DNA of 14,863 nucleotides. Source: an uncultured Myxococcales bacterium (GTDB taxonomy: Bacteria > Myxococcota_A > UBA9042). The DNA lies in the NCBI GenBank assembly GCA_937915965.1, contig CALGHC010000439.1, positions 1-14,863 of the forward strand, in the 5' to 3' direction. Made by a program: the position numbers and the translations under genes. Under the pieces are notes generated by a model. It had not been told where the DNA came from, did not search any database, and was given only the letters and a program-made list of their open reading frames with translations. Shown piece by piece: positions 9,479 to 14,863 of this stretch (the first letter of the stretch is position 1; each line of letters starts with the position of its first letter).

Positions 9479-11892
9479 TGCGTGCCCTCCTCGTCTGCCC
9501 GCTTTCGGGGCTGCTCCGCGTCGGCTGCGGCGGGCGGAGGCGACGGCGGCGACGGCGGCGACCCTGGTCTTGCCGTAGCGGCGCCACTGTCGATGAGCTC
9601 GGCCGTCGGCGCGGACGGCCCGTAGTTCAGCGCCGGATTCTCCTGGACCGTCGCTGCGGTGGGCCGGCGCCGGCGGTCGCGATCGTGGCCCTCGCGAATT
9701 GACTTGGCGCGCAGCTCGGCGAGCTTGCGGGCTTGCTTGGGCCGGCTGAACCAACGCTCGATGAGCCGCTTGACGACTGGAGCGGCGATGTGGCCACCGC
9801 CGCCGCCGTGCTCGACAAATACCACGACGACGATCTCGGGGTCTTCGGCCGGGGCGTAGCCGACGAACCAGGCGTGGTTGTCTTTGAACCAGCGGACGAT
9901 CTCAGGCGGTGCGTCCGGGTCAGCGCGCTGCGCGGCTTCGGCAGTACCCGTCTTGCCGACCATCGTGACACCCTCCGGGCTGCTCCCGCGCGCGGTGCCG
10001 GCGGTGCCGTTGACGACCGCATACAGGCCGGCCTGCACCGAGCGGATGGTCCCTGGAGAGACCTTCATGGCCTCCGCCGGGCGCCGCGCTCCGACCGGGA
10101 CGCTGTCGTTGGCCGCGTCGAAGGACTCGATCAGGTGCACGGGTGGCAGCAGCCCGTCCCGCGCGATCCCGGCGAAGACGCGGGCGACCTGCAGCGGCGT
10201 CGCCGTAGCGTCCTTCTGGCCGACAGCGGTCGACAGCGCAAACCCCGGAAGATAGCTGCCCTTGCGTTTGTCTTCGTACCACGCCCGGGTCGGTATGTGT
10301 CCGTTCGACTCGTAGATTTCGACTCCCGTCGCGGCACCAAATCCCATCTGCAGCGCGTATTTTGCCAACCTGTCGATGCCGAGTAGCTCGCCAACCCGAT
10401 AGAAGTAGACGTCGCAGCTCTGCTCCAGGGCCGAGGTCAGCTCGACGTCGCCGTGGCCAGTGCGTTTGTGGCAACGGAAACGCCGCCCACCGAATTCGTA
10501 CCAGCCGGGGCAGTGGAATGAGGTCTGCGGCGTGACCAGACCCTCCTCGAGGGCGCCCGCCGCGGCCACGACCTTGTAGACCGACGCGGGCGGGAACGCC
10601 CTTACCGCCTTGTTCATCATCGGAGCGAATGGGCTGGCGTCCGTGCGCGCCTTCTGCTCTGCCGTCAGACGCCCCGACCACACATTTGGGTCGAAACTCG
10701 GCTTGGAGTACATGACGAGCACGGCTCCTGTCTTCGCGTTGAGGGCGACGACGGCGCCAGAATGCACGTGGGCCAACGCGACCTTGGCGTCGCGTTGCAG
10801 CTGCAGGTCCAGCGTCAGCCGGACGGACAAGCCGGCGGTTGTCGGCCGTGGGCGCATTACCTCGATGAGCTCGTCGAGACCCCGTGCCTGCTCCTCTGTG
10901 CCGCCTCGACGCACCAGCACCTGCTCGCCGTCGACACCGCGCAGCAACGAATCGACCGCTCTCTCGACGCCCGCGCGGCCGATCCGGTCGTTGAGGTCAA
11001 AGCGTGGCGGGTCGCCGGCCTTGAGCGGTCTGCGGTCTCTGGCGCTCACCTGAGACACATAGCCGAGCACGTGGCTCGCCAGGAAACGCAACGGGTACTC
11101 GCGTTGGATCTCGGTACGGACCCGCGCCTCCGGCAGCTGGTGCAGGTGGGCTTTGATGAGGGCGACCTCGTCGTTGAAGGTCCGACCGCACATCGGGCAG
11201 CGCAGGACGTGGGCGCGGTGTTGCACGTCGGTGTCGTCGTACGGGCAGCGGTCGCCATCGAGGAATTCGCGTGCACATATGTGGCAGTGCAGGCCGTTGC
11301 CGTTGCCGCTTGGTACGAGCTTGCGCCGGTCGACCGGACAGCTGTGCCCCTTTGGCGGTGGTTCATAGGTCCGCCCGCACGTCGGGCAAAAGGCGTAGTC
11401 CGCCTCGCCGACCAGATCGAGGCGGGCCGAGTCGTAGGGGCAGTAGGTCGAGACCAGGCCGCGCCGAACCACGAGCGGTCCCTGACGCTGCCCCTCTACG
11501 GGTCGGCCGAGGTCAGCGATGAGACCGCGGTACTCGCTGTCGGTGACATCCAGCAGCTCGCGCAGGCTATCGGCGATGGGCCGGATCCGGTCGGGCCGGA
11601 TCCGGTGCGTGAGCAACTCAAGGCGGTGGCTCTCGATGTTGCGGGCCAGGACGGCGCCGTCCGAGCCGCGGATCAGACCCCGCGGGGCCTGCGCTTGGAC
11701 CTTTGAGACCCTCTCGATCGCTGCGTACTGTTCGTAGCGCTCCCCTCGCACCGCCTGGACCAGCACCAGGCGCCCCATCAACAGACCGACGCCGAGCACC
11801 ACCAGCGCGATCGCCATCCGGTTCTGGGGGCGGTAGCGCGCGCTATCGTGCGACGGGCCCAGGTGCAGGTGGTGGGATTCGAACTCTGCCAT
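9475..11892 (-). CDS. mrdA: PBP2, elongasome DD-transpeptidase, with a cysteine-rich zinc-ribbon insertion
   Basis: 805 residues, against about 630 in E. coli PBP2. Class B penicillin-binding protein that crosslinks glycan made by RodA during elongation. One membrane anchor (about 26-46), then the pedestal region (PRGLIRGSDGAVLARN, 70-85; REYPLRFLASHVLGYVSQVS, 264-283). The transpeptidase domain has all three motifs: S437-V-Y-K440 with the nucleophile S437, S492-C-D494 (an S-x-D variant of the usual S-x-N) and K647-T-G649. Two features lengthen it. An insertion at about 148-240 carries nine Cys in zinc-ribbon-like knuckles (separate entry). A tail of about 90 residues after the transpeptidase fold is rich in Arg, then Pro/Ser/Ala (PPSPPSPPP), and reads as disordered. 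The ATG at 11892 has GGAG 5 nt upstream. It lies 83 nt after mreD and overlaps rodA. Confidence 0.96.
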   Translation of the reverse strand: MAEFESHHLHLGPSHDSARYRPQNRMAIALVVLGVGLLMGRLVLVQAVRGERYEQYAAIERVSKVQAQAPRGLIRGSDGAVLARNIESHRLELLTHRIRPDRIRPIADSLRELLDVTDSEYRGLIADLGRPVEGQRQGPLVVRRGLVSTYCPYDSARLDLVGEADYAFCPTCGRTYEPPPKGHSCPVDRRKLVPSGNGNGLHCHICAREFLDGDRCPYDDTDVQHRAHVLRCPMCGRTFNDEVALIKAHLHQLPEARVRTEIQREYPLRFLASHVLGYVSQVSARDRRPLKAGDPPRFDLNDRIGRAGVERAVDSLLRGVDGEQVLVRRGGTEEQARGLDELIEVMRPRPTTAGLSVRLTLDLQLQRDAKVALAHVHSGAVVALNAKTGAVLVMYSKPSFDPNVWSGRLTAEQKARTDASPFAPMMNKAVRAFPPASVYKVVAAAGALEEGLVTPQTSFHCPGWYEFGGRRFRCHKRTGHGDVELTSALEQSCDVYFYRVGELLGIDRLAKYALQMGFGAATGVEIYESNGHIPTRAWYEDKRKGSYLPGFALSTAVGQKDATATPLQVARVFAGIARDGLLPPVHLIESFDAANDSVPVGARRPAEAMKVSPGTIRSVQAGLYAVVNGTAGTARGSSPEGVTMVGKTGTAEAAQRADPDAPPEIVRWFKDNHAWFVGYAPAEDPEIVVVVFVEHGGGGGHIAAPVVKRLIERWFSRPKQARKLAELRAKSIREGHDRDRRRRPTAATVQENPALNYGPSAPTAELIDSGAATARPGSPPSPPSPPPAAADAEQPRKRADEEGTQ
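9476..9491 (-). promoter_or_regulatory. rodA ribosome binding site inside mrdA, with ATGA overlap
   Basis: AGGAGG at 9486-9491 on the minus strand lies 7 nt before the rodA ATG (9478-9476), and the ATG shares bases with the mrdA TGA (9477-9475). This fixes the start of rodA and implies coupled translation of transpeptidase and polymerase, consistent with the two acting as a 1:1 complex. Confidence 0.85.
11173..11451 (-). other. Zinc-ribbon-like insertion in the pedestal of PBP2
   Basis: PBP2 residues about 148-240. Knuckles in order: C151-P-Y-D154, C169-P-T-C172-G, C185-P-V-D188, C203-H-I-C206, C216-P-Y-D219, C232-P-M-C235-G, with H249 and H251 shortly after. CxxC...CPxD pairs (169/172/185/188 and 203/206/216/219) repeat the layout of the kinase's N-terminal ribbon (4/7/18/21). 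The insert sits between the strand PLVVRRGL and the helix DEVALIKAHLHQLPE, where E. coli PBP2 runs directly from one to the other. Because it follows the single membrane anchor, it should lie outside the cytoplasm. Metal binding is inferred from spacing; disulfides are the alternative. Confidence 0.85.
11578..11607 (-). repeat. 15-nt tandem duplication in mrdA
   Basis: Two adjacent copies of GGGCCGGATCCGGTC on the plus strand (11578-11592 and 11593-11607, differing only in the last base). It encodes RIRPDRIRP at PBP2 residues 97-105, an in-frame five-residue duplication in the pedestal. It looks like a recent slippage event. Confidence 0.9.
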
Positions 11893-11975
11893 CGACTCCA
11901 GCGTGTTGGCGGCCTCTGGTGACTGCTGCGCGTTCGACGACGACGTGCCGCCTCAGGAGCGCGCCGCCATGCGAC

Positions 11976-12491
11976 TCAGGGGAAGAGGTAGCGTCCGCCG
12001 CCACGGTTGCTGAGGGTGCGTCCGACCCGTTCGAGCAGGCCGAACTGTATGGGAGCGAGAAGCATCGTCACTAGAGCCAGCGGAAGCGCCAGCCTCAATA
12101 CCTGGCCGTAGTCGCTGGAGCTGCGGTGAAAGATCGCCTCGAGCGCGAGAAACAGCGCCGAAGCGACCAGGGATGCTGCGGCTGTTGTCGCCATCAGCGG
12201 CACCGAACTGCGGAGATCGACTCGCCGCGACAGCAGCCGCGCCACCAGGAACGTCAGGACCGTGATTTCGGTGAAGACTCCCACCGGGGCCGCCAGACAG
12301 AAGCCGTCCTTGAGCAGTCCAATCGCGAAAGCGGTCACGAGGCCGCCGAGCGGCTCGGCGCGGCTGCCAATGTACAGTGCCATGATCAGAGCAACGTCCG
12401 GCGCGTAGAAGAACGATTCCCAACTCACGAGCAGCGGCGATTCCAGCGCGAGCGCAGCGAACGCTATCAGCCACCACACGACGAACTTCAT
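11976..12491 (-). CDS. mreD: MreD, rod-shape-determining membrane protein
   Basis: 171 residues, normal for the family (about 160-175). MreD is an inner-membrane partner of MreC in the elongasome and is thought to tune the RodA-PBP2 interaction. About five hydrophobic helices are visible: 4-24, 30-43, 47-70, 75-88 and 104-122, with a further one near 133-150. The family signature is present as PDVALIMALYIGSRAEP (31-47), then GLVTAFAIGLLKDGF (50-64) with the typical G-L-x-x-D. The ATG at 12491 has GAGG about 9 nt upstream. It starts 24 nt after the mreC stop and ends 83 nt before mrdA. The order mreC-mreD-mrdA-rodA is a classic arrangement and strongly supports the call despite the family's low sequence conservation. 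Confidence 0.92.
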   Translation of the reverse strand: MKFVVWWLIAFAALALESPLLVSWESFFYAPDVALIMALYIGSRAEPLGGLVTAFAIGLLKDGFCLAAPVGVFTEITVLTFLVARLLSRRVDLRSSVPLMATTAAASLVASALFLALEAIFHRSSSDYGQVLRLALPLALVTMLLAPIQFGLLERVGRTLSNRGGGRYLFP

Positions 12492-12515
12492 GACACGGGC
12501 CTCTGTGAGCGGAGC

Positions 12516-13466
12516 TCATTGATCATCAGGGGTGTTGGCTGGGTCGACCCGCCTCGGCGACGCACGTGCCGCCTTTGGCGCCGGCAGGTCCCGATTGGGC
12601 GTGCTGTAGCTGGTGACAATCAGCACCTCCTCCAGGGTCGCGAAGACGACCGCCGGGGTGAGGCTGAACTCGTGGTAGAGGCCCGAGCGCGTGCCGGCAA
12701 CGGGCGTGATGTGGCCGATCTCAAGCCCAGCCGGGAAGACGCGGTCGTGGCCAGTCGTCAAGACCGCATCCCCGGGTGCGATCGGCGCCGCCTGGTCGGC
12801 CCGCTCGAGGTAGACAAAGCGCGCGCCGAATTCGTTGCGGCGGCCCTTGCCTCGGATCGTCCCGACGACTCCCTTGCCTGAGATGCTGCCATGGATTTGC
12901 GATCGCGAGTCGGTGACGAGCATCACGTCAGCGTAATCGCCGGCGACGCGCTCGATGCGGCCGACGACGCCGTCGTGGGTGACCACCGCTTGGCCCTCGG
13001 CGACGCCCTGCGCTCCCGCCACCTCCAGGCGCAGTCGTAGGACCCGGAAGAACTGTGAGACGTCGCGACCGACCACGCGCGCGGGCAAAGTCGTCAACTC
13101 CTGCCGCTGCTCCCGGAATCCACATAGCTCCTTGAGGCGGCCCAGCTCGTCGCGCATCGATCGACTCTTGAGAGCCTCGCCCAGCAGCATCTGATTGTCC
13201 GTCCGCAGTCGGTCATTGTCGCGGTTGACGCCGATAAGGGTGACGTAGTCGTCGATCAGTCCAGAGACCGCGTCGAATACGGACTGGGTGGCACGTTCTG
13301 CAGGAGCCGTCAGCAACAGCAGGCTCTTCTCAACCACGCTGGTCTCTTCGCGAACTTTGCCGTGGTAGTACATCGAGCCCAGCGGCAGGGCCAACGCCAG
13401 CGTCATCAGCAGCGACGCGCGGTAGCGCAGCAGAATCTGCCAAACGGGGTTGGAGCTCGAGAACAT
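12516..13466 (-). CDS. mreC: MreC, periplasmic elongasome scaffold
   Basis: 316 residues. MreC is a bitopic protein whose periplasmic beta domains bind and activate PBP2. Visible layout: short cytoplasmic N-terminus, one membrane helix (about 17-33), a coiled-coil-like segment (about 78-118, rich in Leu, Asn, Asp, Arg and Glu, including NDRLRTDNQMLLGEALKSR), then the two beta domains with ARVVGRD (129-135), the VVTHDGVVGRIERV motif (161-174), DSRSQIHG (186-193) and TTGHDRVFPAGLEIGHI (237-253). A Pro/Arg-rich tail of about 30 residues follows. The ATG at 13466 has GGAGG 9 nt upstream. mreB, which usually precedes mreC, is absent; the preceding gene encodes an unrelated membrane protein. Confidence 0.96.
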   Translation of the reverse strand: MFSSSNPVWQILLRYRASLLMTLALALPLGSMYYHGKVREETSVVEKSLLLLTAPAERATQSVFDAVSGLIDDYVTLIGVNRDNDRLRTDNQMLLGEALKSRSMRDELGRLKELCGFREQRQELTTLPARVVGRDVSQFFRVLRLRLEVAGAQGVAEGQAVVTHDGVVGRIERVAGDYADVMLVTDSRSQIHGSISGKGVVGTIRGKGRRNEFGARFVYLERADQAAPIAPGDAVLTTGHDRVFPAGLEIGHITPVAGTRSGLYHEFSLTPAVVFATLEEVLIVTSYSTPNRDLPAPKAARASPRRVDPANTPDDQ

Positions 13467-13499
13467 GCCAGATCGCCTCCATGCGGCGCGGCCAACGGA

Positions 13500-14186
13500 T
13501 CAGTTGCGTCCACCCCGCAGCCTGACACGCGGGGCTACCAGGAAGAAGTGCACCGTCAGCAACACCGCAGCGAGTCCGCCGAGCCCGGCCGGCACCCAGA
13601 ACATCGGCTCAGCGCCCGCCAGGACGACCTTGTCGCCCACCACGCGCCAGCCCGGCCGGGTGTGCTCGCTGAGCAGCGCAGACCATGCGACGACCACCGC
13701 CGTGGCGAAGAACCACGCCACGAGCCGCCGGATCAGGCCCACACGGGGTTTGAGTCGACAGTAGCCGCTCACCACGACCGCGGTGCACAGGCTCGCCAGC
13801 GCGTACAGGCTCCAGTCCGCGAGGCCATCGTACAGCGCGATGCCGGTCGCCGCCGCACCGGCGAGGACGTAGACCAGCGTGGTGACCCCGAGCCAGACCG
13901 AGTCGACGCGAACGATGCCGCGTACGGGCGCGAAAGTCGCCTCGGCCAGCGCCTCCAGCGCAGCCGTCGTTGCATCGGCTGCGCTGGTTCTCTGCGGCGG
14001 CGAGGCGTCCGCCCGCTCGTCGGGGTTCAGCTGGGCGTCGGCGGACGGTTCCGAAGGCGGCGCAAGTGAATCTGCGGCCACGCCTTCGGACGCGTCGGAC
14101 CCGGCGGGTCCGAGGTCGGGCCCCACAGCAGGGGGCCCGAGGTCCGGCACCGCAGCAGGCTCACCTTCGGCTCTGTTCGGGGTCAT
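13500..14186 (-). CDS. Membrane protein of unknown function
   Basis: 228 residues that I do not recognise. Residues 1-80 are acidic and rich in Pro, Ala, Ser and Asp, with a short internal repeat (PDLGPPAVGPDLGP, 14-27), and read as a disordered cytoplasmic tail. Four hydrophobic helices follow at about 97-118, 124-142, 154-173 and 196-217, with a basic turn between the second and third (RLKPRVGLIRR). The last residues are Arg-rich, so both ends are probably cytoplasmic. No catalytic motif is visible. The start at 14186 is preceded only by a weak GGGG. It ends 33 nt before mreC and takes the place usually held by mreB, so a role in envelope growth or polar assembly is possible, but this rests on position alone. 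Confidence 0.75.
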   Translation of the reverse strand: MTPNRAEGEPAAVPDLGPPAVGPDLGPAGSDASEGVAADSLAPPSEPSADAQLNPDERADASPPQRTSAADATTAALEALAEATFAPVRGIVRVDSVWLGVTTLVYVLAGAAATGIALYDGLADWSLYALASLCTAVVVSGYCRLKPRVGLIRRLVAWFFATAVVVAWSALLSEHTRPGWRVVGDKVVLAGAEPMFWVPAGLGGLAAVLLTVHFFLVAPRVRLRGGRN

Positions 14187-14225
14187 GGCTCGGCCCCAGG
14201 GCGCGTCCCGCAGCGGACCGGCCGT

Positions 14226-14579
14226 TCAGGGCTCGTACTTCCACTTCGTGAAGTTGGTCTCGACCTCGTCGGCGGTCGGCGAGTGGCCCTTGACCACCGA
14301 GGCGACCTCGAAATCGTCGATTGAATCCGTGATGTTGGCGTTCTTTTCTGTGTCGTCAGCGAAGGCCTCGGGCACATCGTCTTCTTCGAAGATCGCCTTC
14401 CACGGGCAGGCTGGTTCGCAGTTTGTGCAGTCGATGCACTCGTCGGGGTGGATGTACAGCTGGTTGGCCCAGCTATCGGGATCGTCGCCCTTGTACTCGT
14501 AGATGCACTCAACCGGGCACACGTCCGCACAGGACGTGTCCTTGCAGTCGATGCAGAGCCGGGTGATGACGTAGGCCAT
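14226..14579 (-). CDS. fdxA: FdxA-type ferredoxin, probably 2[4Fe-4S]
   Basis: 117 residues. Small cytoplasmic electron carrier. The N-terminus MAYVITRLCIDCKDTSC and the stretch LYIHPDECIDCTNCEPACP match FdxA ferredoxins such as the mycobacterial one. Cysteines: C9, C12, C17, C21-P for one motif and C48, C51, C54, C58-P for the other, plus C25. In [3Fe-4S][4Fe-4S] FdxA proteins the second position is usually not Cys; here C12 is present, so two [4Fe-4S] clusters are likely. The acidic C-terminal extension (about 64-117, EEDDVPEAFADDTEKN...) is typical of the family. The start at 14579 has GGAGG 6 nt upstream, which excludes the longer open frame to 14750. It is the first gene of the minus-strand array, 39 nt before the next. 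Redox partner unknown, and no functional tie to wall synthesis is evident. Confidence 0.93.
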   Translation of the reverse strand: MAYVITRLCIDCKDTSCADVCPVECIYEYKGDDPDSWANQLYIHPDECIDCTNCEPACPWKAIFEEDDVPEAFADDTEKNANITDSIDDFEVASVVKGHSPTADEVETNFTKWKYEP

Positions 14580-14761
14580 GCGTTTCCTCCGAAGATGCGC
14601 AACCACGACGCATCCTGCGATGGTCGCGGCAGGTGCCGGGCGCGAGTGTTCGCCCGAGCGGTTCACGGGCGGCTCGGTGCGAGCGACACCCAGGGAGATG
14701 CGGTTCGAGCCGGTGTTCGCTTCGGTGAGCGCGCCGACGTCGGTTCGCAAACAGGGCCGCG

Positions 14762-14790
14762 ATAATGGCCTCGGTGGGGGGCTTTGTCGA
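14762..14790 (-). promoter_or_regulatory. Sigma70-like promoter candidate for the array
   Basis: Read on the minus strand: TCGACA (14790-14785, 5 of 6 to the -35 consensus), a 17-bp spacer, then CATTAT (14767-14762, 4 of 6 to the -10). Transcription would start near 14755, giving a leader of about 175 nt before the ferredoxin. The same bases read GATAAT on the plus strand (14761-14766), but with no -35 partner. Found by eye in GC-rich DNA, so moderate at best. Confidence 0.4.
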
Positions 14791-14820
14791 GGGGGGCCAC
14801 CGCCTGAATCAGGGCGATCG

Positions 14821-14847
14821 CAAGGTCCGCAACGCCCGGCGACCTTG
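14821..14847. promoter_or_regulatory. 7-bp inverted repeat upstream of the promoter candidate
   Basis: CAAGGTC (14821-14827) and GACCTTG (14841-14847) are perfect inverted arms 13 nt apart (centre to centre 20 bp, about two helical turns). The arms lie about 31 bp upstream of the -35 candidate. This spacing suits a dimeric regulator, or it could be a small hairpin. No T run follows on either strand within the window. Confidence 0.25.
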
Positions 14848-14863
14848 ACGGAAGGCCGTGGCT

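Larger units (their letters stand above)
14580..14863. other. Upstream region of the array, no gene seen
   Basis: 284 nt to the window edge. A minus-strand frame continues upstream of the ferredoxin to 14750, but it has no family likeness and no ribosome site at its start, so I treat it as leader. The region holds the promoter candidate and the dyad listed separately. A gene starting to the right cannot be excluded. Confidence 0.6.

Noticed and set aside
9479..9754. Upstream start for rodA
   Set aside because: It lies inside mrdA and adds a low-complexity Arg/Ala stretch before the natural RodA N-terminus; the ATGA overlap with AGGAGG is far better.
11893..11975. Possible small gene or regulatory RNA in the mreD-mrdA gap
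   Set aside because: No start with a ribosome site, no stable local hairpin and no promoter-like pair seen in the 83 nt.
14580..14750. N-terminal extension of the ferredoxin
   Set aside because: FdxA proteins begin at MAYVI/MTYVI, and GGAGG sits 6 nt before that ATG.

Overview
The window comes from a GC-rich genome. The coding style and gene content point to Myxococcota (the former Deltaproteobacteria): a eukaryotic-type Ser/Thr kinase with an N-terminal zinc ribbon, Pro/Ala-rich linkers, and long spurious antisense frames. This placement is inferred from protein style, not from a marker gene. I see no tRNA, rRNA, CRISPR array, insertion sequence or phage gene.

Layout. The left edge holds the last 69 codons of a plus-strand gene, which looks like a calcineurin-like metallophosphoesterase. 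Everything else is on the minus strand and reads right to left as one tight array of ten genes with gaps of -4 to 115 nt: ferredoxin (14579-14226), a 228-residue membrane protein of unknown function (14186-13500), mreC (13466-12516), mreD (12491-11976), mrdA/PBP2 (11892-9475), rodA (9478-8366, ATGA overlap with mrdA), a TMTC-like multispanning GT-C/TPR protein (8297-6138), an HD-domain phosphohydrolase (6093-4777), a TolB-like beta-propeller lipid-free exported protein (4727-3162), and a transmembrane Ser/Thr kinase with three extracytoplasmic PPC-type repeats (3046-230). The kinase converges on the metallophosphoesterase with a 17-nt gap. A sigma70-like promoter candidate lies upstream of the ferredoxin, and the 115-nt gap before the kinase holds two perfect palindromes. 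No gap between genes exceeds 300 nt; the 284 nt at the right edge hold only the promoter candidate and a small dyad.

How it fits together. The core is the elongasome module that builds the lateral cell wall: MreC and MreD activate and scaffold the RodA glycosyltransferase and PBP2 transpeptidase pair. mreB is not in the window. The downstream genes add a putative protein glycosyltransferase, a nucleotide phosphohydrolase, a TolB-like envelope protein and a receptor kinase. This may be an envelope-growth operon with its own signalling arm, but cotranscription is inferred from spacing and strand only.

The most unusual feature is in PBP2. Its N-terminal extracytoplasmic (pedestal) region carries an insertion of about 90 residues with nine cysteines arranged as repeated zinc-ribbon knuckles (CxxC and CPxD). 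The same CxxC...CPxD grammar appears at the N-terminus of the kinase. A metal-binding insertion at the expected MreC-facing part of PBP2 is, to my knowledge, not a described part of the elongasome.
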